Source of the DNA: Thalassotalea atypica
GTDB taxonomy: Bacteria > Pseudomonadota > Gammaproteobacteria > Enterobacterales > Alteromonadaceae
Direction: 5' to 3'
Assembly: GCF_030295975.1 (NCBI RefSeq)
Contig: NZ_AP027364.1
Coordinates: forward strand, 1,240,001 to 1,304,000
Length of the DNA stretch: 64,000 nucleotides
The notes under the pieces were generated by a model. The model saw nothing but the letters and a program-made list of their open reading frames with translations, had not been told where the DNA came from and ran no database searches. Positions 17,004-25,559 of the stretch are shown in pieces (positions within the stretch are counted from its first letter, which is position 1; every line of letters starts with the position of its first letter). The position numbers and the translations under genes were made by a program.

Positions 17004-17963
17004 TCATCGCGTAGATATTTGATGTTTGATGGACTCAGTTAGCTGTTGTTTATCTGAGATGCGCTTTATCTCTTCAAAAAAATCTCCGGCCTCATGGTAT
17101 TGAATTTTTAAGTACTTCAACCACTGTTTGATTCTACTGGGCACATAATAACGATGATGTTCATCAGGTATTATGTTGATGTATTGAATGAGTAATTCAC
17201 AAACCTGTGGCCAAGTCATAGGTTGATCGTTATATTTAATGACATTTGCCAAATTTGGTAATGCTAACGCACCTCTTCCCAACATAAGATGCTTCGTCTT
17301 AGCATCGAGCATACAATTTTCCGCATCTTCTTTACTCCAAATCTCCCCATTGGCTATTGTTTTTATATTATTGATCTCATTAACATCTCCAATTGTTCGC
17401 CAATAGGCAGGAGGCTTATAACCATGCCTTTTAGTTCTTGCGTGCACAGTGAGTTGAGCAGGATTTGCTTGATTTATTGCAGCTATGATTTCCCTAAATA
17501 AATTGACTTCGTTAAAACCCAATCTGATCTTAACGGATACGTCTTGTTCTAAAGCCGTCACAGCCTCTTTCACAGCGATAATGATGCGATAGATACTATC
17601 AGGTGAATTAAGCAGTATTGCGCCTCCCATGCTCTTGTTGACAGTTGGAGCTGGGCAACCAAAATTGAGATCTATGCCCCTGGACCCTAATGAGCACGCT
17701 AAGTGAGCATTTTCAGCCATCCATTGTGGATGCTGACCAAGTAGCTGAACTCTTACAGGTGTACCATTGTCGGTGCAGCTTTCTTGCTTTAGCTCCGGGC
17801 ATGTCTTATAAAAAAGATGTTTAGGGAGCTTATAATCAACTACGCGGACAAATTCTGTTATGCATAAATCAAAGTCATTGATTTGTGTTAATAGGCGTCG
17901 CATGGTGCCGTCAACGACTCCTTCCATCGGTGCAAGAAATATGTCACTTACTTTGTTGTTCAT
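17004..17963 (-). CDS. dusC: tRNA-dihydrouridine(16) synthase DusC
   Basis: A 319-residue flavoenzyme that reduces U16 of tRNA to dihydrouridine using FMN and NADPH. Conserved stretches in order: LAPMEGVVDGTMRRLL (FMN site), DLCITEFVRVVD, PVRVQLLGQHPQW, the catalytic cysteine in LNFGCPAPTVN (about residue 104), VKIRLGF, VHARTK, ANGEIW and LMLGRGAL. The CITEFVRVVD and C-terminal IKQWLKYLK sequences match DusC rather than DusA or DusB. It stands alone, convergent with TonB operon 1. Confidence 0.93.
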   Translation of the reverse strand: MNNKVSDIFLAPMEGVVDGTMRRLLTQINDFDLCITEFVRVVDYKLPKHLFYKTCPELKQESCTDNGTPVRVQLLGQHPQWMAENAHLACSLGSRGIDLNFGCPAPTVNKSMGGAILLNSPDSIYRIIIAVKEAVTALEQDVSVKIRLGFNEVNLFREIIAAINQANPAQLTVHARTKRHGYKPPAYWRTIGDVNEINNIKTIANGEIWSKEDAENCMLDAKTKHLMLGRGALALPNLANVIKYNDQPMTWPQVCELLIQYINIIPDEHHRYYVPSRIKQWLKYLKIQYHEAGDFFEEIKRISDKQQLTESIKHQISTR

Positions 17964-18059
17964 ACTACATCCTGATCAAAATTTTCAGTATTTTAGTGAA
18001 ATGTTGTATTTAGAAACAGCTATAAAAATAAATTAAAAGCATGAAATTTTATCTCTGAC

Positions 18060-18096
18060 TTGATGGTCTCAATAAAAACACTTATAAATGTATAAG
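18060..18096 (+). promoter_or_regulatory. Candidate promoter and dyad of EGKCG precursor gene
   Basis: TTGATG (18060-18065), 17-bp spacer, TATAAA (18083-18088), about 35 nt before the start codon. The -10 lies in a perfect dyad CTTATA-AATG-TATAAG (18081-18096). No metal-regulator box was recognised with confidence. Confidence 0.5.
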
Positions 18097-18124
18097 TTAG
18101 TTACTTTTTTTAGAGGGAAATAGA

Positions 18125-18589
18125 ATGAATTTATTTAAGAAAGCTTCTGCAACAACGTTATTAGGTTTATTTACTGCTGCAATGTTTGTAACTGCACCAG
18201 CACAGGCTGAAGTCAACCCATTCGCTTCGGAAGACGTAGTTTCTATGTCTGTAGTTGCTGGCGGTGACAAATGTGGTGAAGGTAAAAAAGGCAAATGTGG
18301 CGAAGGCAAATGTGGTGAAGGTAAAGGTAAAGCCAAAGGTAAGTGCGGCGAAGGCAAATGCGGTGAAGGTAAAGCCAAAGCTAAAGGCAAATGCGGCGAA
18401 GGCAAATGTGGTGAAGGTAAAGCCAAAGCTAAAGGCAAATGTGGCGAAGGCAAATGTGGTGAAGGTAAAGCTAAAGGCAAATGCGGCGAAGGCAAATGTG
18501 GTGAAGGTAAAGCCAAAGCTAAAGGCAAATGCGGCGAAGGCAAATGTGGCGAAGGTAAAGGCAAAGGTAAAGCTAAGTGTGGTGGTTAA
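18125..18589 (+). CDS. EGKCG-repeat secreted peptide, HvfA/bufferin-like RiPP precursor candidate
   Basis: A 154-residue protein with a signal peptide (hydrophobic core to APAQA, cleavage near residue 28), a short region EVNPFASEDVVSMSVVAGG, then a Gly/Lys/Cys-only tail. The tail has one DKCGEGK, six blocks of GKCGEGKCGEGK separated by 2-4-residue KA/GK spacers, and a final AKCGG: 14 Cys in all, six in exact EGKCG context. Signal peptide, NPF motif and EGKCG repeats match the precursors (HvfA, bufferin-type) whose cysteines are converted by an MNIO (DUF692) enzyme plus partner into copper-binding groups. No MNIO, DUF2063 partner, DoxX or ECF sigma gene is visible in this window, so modification would have to act in trans, if it occurs. 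The ribosome site is AGAGGG and the gene is monocistronic. Confidence 0.8.
   Translation: MNLFKKASATTLLGLFTAAMFVTAPAQAEVNPFASEDVVSMSVVAGGDKCGEGKKGKCGEGKCGEGKGKAKGKCGEGKCGEGKAKAKGKCGEGKCGEGKAKAKGKCGEGKCGEGKAKGKCGEGKCGEGKAKAKGKCGEGKCGEGKGKGKAKCGG
18270..18580 (+). repeat. In-frame tandem repeat, mostly 48-bp period
   Basis: Six repeat units encoding GKCGEGKCGEGK plus a spacer; the period is 48 bp, shortened to 42 bp in one unit. Synonymous changes between units (TGT/TGC, GGT/GGC) are few, suggesting recent expansion and likely length variation between strains. Confidence 0.9.
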
Positions 18590-18625
18590 TTTAATAACAC
18601 ACAGCTAGAGTGTCTATTTATAAAG

Positions 18626-18663
18626 GCGAGTGACTTATAAACAAAATAGTCTCTCGCTTTTTT
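18626..18663 (+). terminator. Terminator of EGKCG precursor gene
   Basis: Stem GCGAG-T-GACT / AGTC-T-CTCGC with a 12-nt loop, followed by T6 interrupted only at the end. It lies 37 nt after the stop codon. Confidence 0.8.
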
Positions 18664-18670
18664 ATAGCAG

Positions 18671-19615
18671 CTAATTTATTTTAATATTCGCTAAGAATAT
18701 TTTGCACTTATTTTCTTGATGTTGAGAGTAGTAACTTAAAAGTAGTCTGTCCTTAGAAACGACCATGCCTGGATAACTTGTGTCTCCTTGTGAAGGAAGA
18801 GTAAATAGACGATCTAGGGTTAATCTAGCGCTATTTACTAACCAAATTGAAGTCTTACAACCTTCATCCTTATTCCAGCTTCTTCCAGCGAGTATTATTT
18901 TACCTTTTACTTTTATCAATTTGGGTGCACCTACATAGTATCCTACGTCAGTCCATGACCAATCCTTGTAGGGCGCATTTGCAACACCGATTTGTGCTGT
19001 GCAAGTATCTGCATCACGCCTTAATACACAAAGAGCTGTCCCGTCATCCATAAATAAAATGTCACTTTCATTGGGGTATCCTTTACCATTTTTATCTAAC
19101 CCAAAAATGTTATCATCTAAGAGTTCAAATGTTCGTCTTGGATCTCCATGATAGAGTTGAACACGGTTACTGGGGTAATAATACCCAATTCCGTAGGCCT
19201 TCTTATTGTGCCAGTTGAGACGCCATACCCACCAATCCGTATCGCCAAATTTCTTAGCAGTAGACCATGAAACACCATCACCACTAAAGCGAACCATATT
19301 CTCACCAATACGCTGTTTAGTATCCTCGATAGTTCGAACTGAATAATAAGAGAGTATTAATTTTCCATCAGGGGCATGAGAAAACTTTGGATCGCGAAGG
19401 TCCCTATTTGCTTCCCTTATAGTGGAGCATAAAGTCCATGATTTTCCATCTTCGGAATGTAATATTCTAATGAATCCCACATTAGAAACGTGCCTTTGTG
19501 CCTCTCTAAAAGAACAATAAAATTTACCATCGTAGAAGCAAAGATCTGTAAAGGCATTGTGCTCCCCTTTTTGCCATATGCAGTTGATTTCGGTGATGTC
19601 TAAAAAGTTTGACAT
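18671..19615 (-). CDS. Sialidase-fold (BNR-like beta-propeller) protein
   Basis: 314 residues without a recognisable signal peptide. It contains repeated beta-propeller blades with Asp-box-like turns, for example HSEDGKSWTL, FSGDGVSWS and APDGKLILSYYS, ending in GMVVSKDRLLLSYYSQH. An Arg in YCSFREAQRHVS and further Arg and Glu residues could form an active site, so a glycosidase or sialidase-family activity is possible. The absence of secretion and of sugar-metabolism neighbours leaves the substrate open. It is monocistronic and convergent with the EGKCG gene. Family assignment is moderate; exact activity unknown. Confidence 0.6.
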   Translation of the reverse strand: MSNFLDITEINCIWQKGEHNAFTDLCFYDGKFYCSFREAQRHVSNVGFIRILHSEDGKSWTLCSTIREANRDLRDPKFSHAPDGKLILSYYSVRTIEDTKQRIGENMVRFSGDGVSWSTAKKFGDTDWWVWRLNWHNKKAYGIGYYYPSNRVQLYHGDPRRTFELLDDNIFGLDKNGKGYPNESDILFMDDGTALCVLRRDADTCTAQIGVANAPYKDWSWTDVGYYVGAPKLIKVKGKIILAGRSWNKDEGCKTSIWLVNSARLTLDRLFTLPSQGDTSYPGMVVSKDRLLLSYYSQHQENKCKIFLANIKIN

Positions 19616-19775
19616 ATGCTCTCTATATAATCACTAGTAATTGAATCTAATGTTGGCGATAACTTACTCAAAAGTAAATAGTAGTAGGCGAAATCTATGA
19701 CTTAGGAATAATTGTTTCAATGTTTTGAATTTATAAATCGGACAACTCGCTGCTTGAAATATAGGCTGTCATCTC

Positions 19776-19831
19776 TTTGTCATTTTAGTTACACAAAAAA
19801 TACACATTATTTAAACATATTTGTCATTTTT
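19776..19831 (+). promoter_or_regulatory. Repeated TTTGTCATTTT motif upstream of lipoprotein gene
   Basis: TTTGTCATTTTA (19776-19787) and TTTGTCATTTTT (19820-19831) lie 44 bp apart. Related TGTCA-containing elements stand before TonB operon 2 (25661-25672 and 25699-25710). They may be operator sites of one regulator; no known consensus was recognised. Confidence 0.3.
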
Positions 19832-19903
19832 CAGCCGTAGGATTACCGCAAAAATTTCTATAACACCATGTTTATATTAAACACTGCGGAGCAGGTAACA
19901 AAG

Positions 19904-22636
19904 ATGCAAATAACAAAATTATTCAAAATAAGTGCAGTTTCAACTGCCTTGGTATTAGCGGGTTGTGGTGGTGACGTTAAGTTGTCATCAGAAGTAGATA
20001 ACTCAGTTGGCGATACCATAATTAACAACCCAGCACCGACTAACCCAGATCCGGTAGTAGAGCTTCCTGGTAAGCCAAGTTCATCACTTTCCCAAGAAGT
20101 GAGTACAGCGATAGGGTTTGATGTTGTCGTACAAATCATTGATGGTCAAATCAGTGAAGATACAGAGCTACTTGCAGTTTCTGGCTCAACGCCAGTTTTC
20201 TATGCCATTGATGGTGCATTAGAAGTGATGGCGAATGCCACTTTAACAATTAATGAAGGTACAGTGTTGTTTGGTCAGTCAGGAAATGATTATGTTGTAG
20301 TTCATCGTGACGCGAAAATCATGGCGGAAGGCTCTAAAGAGGAGCCAATTATTTTCACTTCGCTACAAGATGTTAAAGGTCAAGACGCTACAGCAGGTCA
20401 ATGGGGTGGTATTGTTATTTTGGGTAACGCTCCATCAAACAAATGTCCTACAGATGGCAGCGCATGTGCCCTTCAAATTGAAGGTGTTGCTGAAGGTGCT
20501 GTATTCGGTGGCGACAACTGGGAAGATGACTCAGGGTCACTTAAGTATGTCGTAGTTAAGTTTGCTGGTTTCGAAATCGCCCCAGATAATGAACTAAACG
20601 GTGTTACATTTGGTGGTGTTGGTTCAGGCACTACAGTTGACTACTTGCAAGTACACGCTAACGCTGATGACGGCGTTGAGTTTTTCGGTGGTGCAGCAAA
20701 TGTTAAACATTTGGTATTAACAGGCAATAAAGACGATAGCATCGATTGGGATAACGGTTTCCGTGGCCGCATACAACACGTTTTCGTGCAACACGCTGCT
20801 AACGCTGGTGAAGCTAACCGCGCTATCGAAGCAGATAACGATGGTTCATCACCTGGCAAAGAGCCAATGTCTAACCCAACGATTTCAAATATGACAATCA
20901 TGGGTAACAACTTCGATACGGCAGATAAAGATTCAGAAGGTATTTATCTGCGTGAAGGTACTTCAGCAAGCATCTACAACACAGTAGTAACTGGGCCTAC
21001 TGAAATGGGCGAGTGTTTAGAATTCGAAGTAGGTCAAACAGTTGCTAACGCTGAAGCGGGTAACATCGTTTTCCAAAGTTCAACAATGGCTTGTAACAAT
21101 GGCGAAAATTTTAAAGGCGCAGGTGATTTCGACCTTGCTACTTGGTTTTCTGCTGAAACAACGAACATGATTAGCACATCTATCTTAGTAGATGAGTCAG
21201 GTATTCCTAGTGCACAATCTCCTTTATTAGGTGCAGGCCAAGATGCATCAGCCGTAGATACGTGGTTTGACGCAACTGATTACCAAGGGGCATTCGACGG
21301 CACCAATGATTGGCGTCAAGGCTGGGCATTTGGTTTCGGTGGTGGTGTAATCACTGAACCGCCAGAAACTGAAGGTTGTCCTACAGGTACATCAGCAATT
21401 GCTCCAATCAATGGCAAAACAACGTGTGAAGTTTCAGGTGTTATCACTTCAGACTTAACGCTAACATCTGAAAACTTATACGCGCTAAGCGGTCCAGTAT
21501 TTGTTGGTAACGATAAAGCTGACTCAGCAACACTAACAATTGAAGCTGGTACAACACTCTTCGGTCGCTCAGGTGGCGACTACTTAGTGGTTAGCCGTGA
21601 TTCAAAAATTGAAGCTTTGGGCTCAGCTTCAGCGCCGATCATCATGACTTCTAGTGAAGATATCAACGGCATCGAGACGGGCTCTGGCCAATGGGGTGGT
21701 GTTGTCCTTTTAGGTAATGCACACTCTAACAAATGTCCTACAGACGGCAGCGCTTGTGCACTTCAAATTGAAGGTGTAGAAGAAGGAGCTGTATTTGGTG
21801 GTGATGATACTGAAGCTAACTGGGCAGACAATTCAGGTACATTACGCTATGTTGTCGTCAAGCACGCCGGTTTTGAAATTGCACCAGACAATGAATTAAA
21901 CGGTATCACATTCGGTGGTGTGGGCTCAGGTACAACGGTTGAGTACATCCAAGTTCACGATAACGCTGATGACGGTGTAGAGTTCTTCGGTGGTGCAGTT
22001 AATGCTAAATACGTTGTTCTTACATCGAACAAGGATGACTCAGTAGACTGGGATAACGGCTTCCGCGGTAACATGCAATACGTACTTGTTAAGCACGATG
22101 CTAACGACGGCGAAGCTAACCGTGCAATCGAAGCAGATAACGACGGCTCTAACCCAAGCAAAACACCTCAATCTAACCCTACCATTGCGAACATGACAAT
22201 CATCGGTAACGGATTTGATACAGCAGACAAAGACTCTGAAGGTATCTACTTACGTGAAGGTACTCGTGCGCAATTGCATAACTTCGTGGTAACAAACGCT
22301 GCTGGCGAATGCTTAGAGCTCGAAGCAGGTGTTACCGTTGACCAAGCAATCGCAAATCAAACAGTAATCACTAACTCGGTATTCGCGTGTGGCGAAAACT
22401 TCAAAAGCCAAGACAGTTCAACAGGCGCGTTTGACCTAATGGATTGGGTATTAAACATCAATAGTGATAACAGCACAGAAGCCGGCATTACAGACGTAAT
22501 AAACGGTATCTACACAATTGATACAACAACACCATACAGCTTCGGCGCAGATGCTTTCTTTGACAATGCTAATCACATTGGTGCGGTATCTGAAGACAAC
22601 GATTGGACTGAAGGATGGACTGTAGGTCTTGAATAG
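19904..22636 (+). CDS. Duplicated beta-helix outer lipoprotein linked to TonB receptor 2
   Basis: 910 residues when started at the ATG at 19904, which has an AGG ribosome site and places a lipoprotein signal directly at the N-terminus (lipobox LVLAGC). The mature protein begins with a Pro/Asn-rich linker, then contains two copies of a roughly 400-residue module (from about 110 and about 540). Each module has a repetitive parallel beta-helix look: LTINEGTVLFGQSGNDYVVV, GQWGGIVILGNA, CPTDGSACALQIEGV, a central GVGSGTTVDYLQVHANADDGVEFFGGA, and SIDWDNGFRG, with many Asp/Asn/Gly turns that could bind calcium. Two Cys in each CPTDGSAC motif may form a disulfide. It lies 208 bp upstream of a TonB receptor and is probably its surface partner, in the manner of SusD with SusC; that role is inference. 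Confidence 0.7.
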   Translation: MQITKLFKISAVSTALVLAGCGGDVKLSSEVDNSVGDTIINNPAPTNPDPVVELPGKPSSSLSQEVSTAIGFDVVVQIIDGQISEDTELLAVSGSTPVFYAIDGALEVMANATLTINEGTVLFGQSGNDYVVVHRDAKIMAEGSKEEPIIFTSLQDVKGQDATAGQWGGIVILGNAPSNKCPTDGSACALQIEGVAEGAVFGGDNWEDDSGSLKYVVVKFAGFEIAPDNELNGVTFGGVGSGTTVDYLQVHANADDGVEFFGGAANVKHLVLTGNKDDSIDWDNGFRGRIQHVFVQHAANAGEANRAIEADNDGSSPGKEPMSNPTISNMTIMGNNFDTADKDSEGIYLREGTSASIYNTVVTGPTEMGECLEFEVGQTVANAEAGNIVFQSSTMACNNGENFKGAGDFDLATWFSAETTNMISTSILVDESGIPSAQSPLLGAGQDASAVDTWFDATDYQGAFDGTNDWRQGWAFGFGGGVITEPPETEGCPTGTSAIAPINGKTTCEVSGVITSDLTLTSENLYALSGPVFVGNDKADSATLTIEAGTTLFGRSGGDYLVVSRDSKIEALGSASAPIIMTSSEDINGIETGSGQWGGVVLLGNAHSNKCPTDGSACALQIEGVEEGAVFGGDDTEANWADNSGTLRYVVVKHAGFEIAPDNELNGITFGGVGSGTTVEYIQVHDNADDGVEFFGGAVNAKYVVLTSNKDDSVDWDNGFRGNMQYVLVKHDANDGEANRAIEADNDGSNPSKTPQSNPTIANMTIIGNGFDTADKDSEGIYLREGTRAQLHNFVVTNAAGECLELEAGVTVDQAIANQTVITNSVFACGENFKSQDSSTGAFDLMDWVLNINSDNSTEAGITDVINGIYTIDTTTPYSFGADAFFDNANHIGAVSEDNDWTEGWTVGLE
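20252..20985 (+). repeat. Internal duplication in lipoprotein gene, copy 1
   Basis: Pairs with 21542-22287 at an offset of 1,290 bp, growing to 1,302 bp after a 4-codon insertion. Stretches such as the CPTDGSACALQIEGV coding segment are nearly identical at nucleotide level. Confidence 0.9.
21542..22287 (+). repeat. Internal duplication in lipoprotein gene, copy 2
   Basis: Second module of the duplicated beta-helix; see the copy at 20252-20985. Confidence 0.9.
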
Positions 22637-22686
22637 GTCTTCCAACTTATTGCCAGTGAATTTGTAGGCGGCATTAGAAGTACTCA

Positions 22687-22824
22687 TTTACATTTGTAAA
22701 CTCCGTGCTTCTGCTGTGTCTACGAACTCACTGACTTCAATTTGAAATACCTAACGTCTAATTCTAATGACGTGTTCATTATTAGGCGATTCTCGTTCTA
22801 TAACTAGCCCTTTTTCAGGGCTAG
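22687..22824 (+). promoter_or_regulatory. Dyad and leader hairpin upstream of TonB receptor 2
   Basis: A perfect dyad TTTACA-TT-TGTAAA (22687-22700) and, 20 nt before the start codon, a stable hairpin CTAGCCCT-TTTTC-AGGGCTAG (22804-22824) without a T-tract. The hairpin abuts the ribosome site (AGAGG, 22834) and could control translation or mRNA processing between lipoprotein and receptor. Confidence 0.4.
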
Positions 22825-22844
22825 CCATTCTAAAGAGGTTAGAA

Positions 22845-25508
22845 ATGAACACTAAATTAAAGCACTTTGGATTATCGAGTTTAGCGGTAGCCGTGCTATC
22901 GGGCTTAACCGGTGTCCAAGCCAGTGCACAAGAAGCTGACGACGAAGCGATAGAAGAAGTCGTAGTAAAAGTCAGCCGTTTAAAGGGCACTGCCAGTGCT
23001 GTTATTGAAGAGCGCAAAAACCAAGCGTTCGTAGCAGACATCTTAGGTGCAGAACAAATATCTCGTACCGGTGATAGCGACGCAGCTGCGGCATTAAGAC
23101 GTGTTACAGGTCTTACACTTGTTGACGGCAAATTTATTTACGTGCGTGGTTTAGGTGAGCGTTACTCAAGTACGCAACTAAATGGAGCAGCAGTTCCATC
23201 TCCAGATCCTACGCGAACCGTTATTCCTTTGGATTTATTCCCTTCTTCAATTATTGAGTCGTTATCTGTTCAAAAGTCGTACTCGCCTTCTATGCCTGCG
23301 CATTTTGGTGGTGGTAACGTCGATATACGCCTGAAGTCTATCCCGACTGATTTCTTGTTCAATATCGCCGGTAATATTGGCGGTAGCTCTGAAAACAGTA
23401 ACAATGGTCTGAGCTACGAAGGCGGTGACGATGATTGGTATGGTATTGATGATGGCACACGTGAAGCGCCATCTGCATTAAAGCAGTTATGGCGCAACTA
23501 CAATAATGTGGGTGAATTGTCTCAAGAAGACAACCGAGCAATCGCTGCTGATTTGTATAAGGATTATGATCCTAAGTCCGAAAATCCAGATCCTGATTTT
23601 GGTTTAGACTTAACCGTTGGCAATCGCTTTGAAGTGGCGGATTTTCGATATGGATTCTTAACCGCTCTCTCATATGATAACGAGTGGCAAGTATCTGAGG
23701 AATATGAAGGCCAAGACTACGTGCTACAACCTTCTGGCGAATACGATTTAGTGCGTGGTTTTGATGATGTTGTTTCTACTGAGCACTCAGTTAGGTGGTC
23801 AGGCATGTTCAACTTTGGTGTTGAATACATGCGTGATCATAAAATCGATTTTAGCTCGACAATACTTCATGACACACGTGATCAAATCAAAGAGAAATTT
23901 GGTAATACAAATAACGTGTTGATCAGCGATGGTTTGCGTGTTCGTGATGTTGAAGTGGCGTATGAAGAACGTGAGTTGATTGTCAATCAAGTTCGAGGCC
24001 AGCATAACTTTCCTGATTATTGGTTTATCGGTGTTGACTGGAAATATTCTGATTCACGTTCTAATCGTTATGCCCCAGGTAATATTTCAACTCGTTATAT
24101 ACTAGCGGATGAAAATGAAGACGGCATCTTTGATGTACAAAACGAAAGTTCATTAAGAAATGCGACTACGGCATCAAGGTATACCTTCCAAGATCTTGAT
24201 GATGATGTCGAAAACGCAGGCTTTAATGTCTCTTTACCGCTGACTTTTGACACTACAGAAATTGAGTTGAAGACAGGTGCTGATTATATCGAGAAAACGC
24301 GTGAAGCTTTTGCGCGTCGTATCGATGTTAACACCTTAGCATTTAATAACCTTGATTTAACGGGTTATGAAATGAACGAAATCTTAAACGATGATGTTGT
24401 GTTAAACCACCCATTAACAGGCAGTGAGCGTTTGATTCGCGATACCTCTGTTGCCGGTGATGATTACTTGTCAGCACAGAAAATTGATGCGTACTACTTT
24501 GAAGCTGACTTTTTCTTCGATAACACGTGGCGCGTAAGCGGTGGTGTTCGTTGGGAAGACTTCAGACAAGTGGTTGCGCCACTTGACCCTGCAACCGGTC
24601 AGTTTGATATTCCAGCAAACCCTACAGAAGAAGACTTGGCTGAACTTGCGTTCCAAGAAGATGATGTATTTGGTGCATTAGCCTTAACCTACATTCTTGA
24701 CGACACCATGCAATTTCGTGCGTCTTACGGTGAAACAGCTATTCGTCCTGATATTCGTGAGGTTGCACCAGCGACTTACATCGATCCATTAACTGAGTTC
24801 CCGATCGGTGGTACGCCATCGGTACGCAGCACCCGTATTAAAAACTATGATCTTCGTTGGGAATGGTATTTAGACACCGGAGAAAACGTGTCAGTAGGTT
24901 TATTCTACAAAGACATGGAAGATCCGATTGAATCAGTACAATCTCCTGCACAAGATGGTCCGCCACTTATTCGTATCGCCAATGCAGAAGAAGGTGAAGT
25001 GTATGGGATTGAAGTAGAATTCATGAAGGATTTTGCTTTTATCGGTCCTTTCTTAGGTATGGATGGTAATGACTTCTTTATGTCAGGTAACGTGACATTA
25101 AGTGATTCTGAAATCAATATCGATACGCAAAGTGTTGTTGATCAAACAGGTGTATCTACTACCATCACTAACCCAAGTCGCCGCATGACAGGTCATTCTG
25201 AATATGTCATTAACTTAAACCTTGGTTATGACCACCCAAATGGTAATCACACCGCTACACTTGCATACAACGTGTTTGGTGAGCGTATTATCATTCCTGG
25301 CATTGATGAGAAAGATGATGCTTACGAGCAACCATTCCATTCACTAGATTTGGTGTACACCTACTACCCAACGTTTGCGACAACGCTAAAGTTAAAGGTG
25401 CAAAATATCTTGGATGAGACAAAGGAAATTGAATTTGAAGATACGTTATTACGCAGTGAAACGCGTGGTATTGGTTTCGATCTTTCTTTTAAATGGGAGT
25501 TTGATTAA
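22845..25508 (+). CDS. TonB-dependent outer membrane receptor (system 2)
   Basis: 887 residues from the ATG at 22845, which has an AGAGG site and places a proper signal peptide at the start (cleavage near ASAQEA); an upstream in-frame ATG at 22767 would add an unlikely 26 residues. A candidate TonB-box region is AIEEVVVKVSR. The plug contains TGLTLVDGKFIYVRGLGERY and FPSSIIESLSVQKSYSPSMPAHFGGGNVDI; the barrel ends in GFDLSFKWEFD. This is a different subclass from the receptor at 1346, defined by the RGLGERYSSTQLNGA.VPSPDP pattern. The upstream beta-helix lipoprotein and the downstream TonB operon make a self-contained uptake locus. Ligand unknown. Confidence 0.92.
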   Translation: MNTKLKHFGLSSLAVAVLSGLTGVQASAQEADDEAIEEVVVKVSRLKGTASAVIEERKNQAFVADILGAEQISRTGDSDAAAALRRVTGLTLVDGKFIYVRGLGERYSSTQLNGAAVPSPDPTRTVIPLDLFPSSIIESLSVQKSYSPSMPAHFGGGNVDIRLKSIPTDFLFNIAGNIGGSSENSNNGLSYEGGDDDWYGIDDGTREAPSALKQLWRNYNNVGELSQEDNRAIAADLYKDYDPKSENPDPDFGLDLTVGNRFEVADFRYGFLTALSYDNEWQVSEEYEGQDYVLQPSGEYDLVRGFDDVVSTEHSVRWSGMFNFGVEYMRDHKIDFSSTILHDTRDQIKEKFGNTNNVLISDGLRVRDVEVAYEERELIVNQVRGQHNFPDYWFIGVDWKYSDSRSNRYAPGNISTRYILADENEDGIFDVQNESSLRNATTASRYTFQDLDDDVENAGFNVSLPLTFDTTEIELKTGADYIEKTREAFARRIDVNTLAFNNLDLTGYEMNEILNDDVVLNHPLTGSERLIRDTSVAGDDYLSAQKIDAYYFEADFFFDNTWRVSGGVRWEDFRQVVAPLDPATGQFDIPANPTEEDLAELAFQEDDVFGALALTYILDDTMQFRASYGETAIRPDIREVAPATYIDPLTEFPIGGTPSVRSTRIKNYDLRWEWYLDTGENVSVGLFYKDMEDPIESVQSPAQDGPPLIRIANAEEGEVYGIEVEFMKDFAFIGPFLGMDGNDFFMSGNVTLSDSEINIDTQSVVDQTGVSTTITNPSRRMTGHSEYVINLNLGYDHPNGNHTATLAYNVFGERIIIPGIDEKDDAYEQPFHSLDLVYTYYPTFATTLKLKVQNILDETKEIEFEDTLLRSETRGIGFDLSFKWEFD

Positions 25509-25533
25509 CCCATCTTAAGGTAATTGAATTTTC

Positions 25534-25559
25534 AAAAAGGCTACCTCGGTAGCCTTTTT
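25534..25559 (+). terminator. Terminator after TonB receptor 2
   Basis: Stem AAAAAGGCTACC / GGTAGCCTTTTT around a short TC loop, 25 nt after the stop codon. Confidence 0.9.

Noticed and set aside
18097-18564. Long Pro/Ser/His-rich reading frame opposite the EGKCG gene
   Set aside because: It is the antisense shadow of a low-complexity repeat; no ribosome site, and the plus frame has a signal peptide, a promoter and a terminator.
18270-18580. CRISPR-like regular repeats
   Set aside because: Repeats are in-frame coding units with no unique spacers.
22767-22844. Upstream start for receptor 2
   Set aside because: Would bury the signal peptide behind 26 residues and spans the leader hairpin; the ATG at 22845 has the ribosome site.
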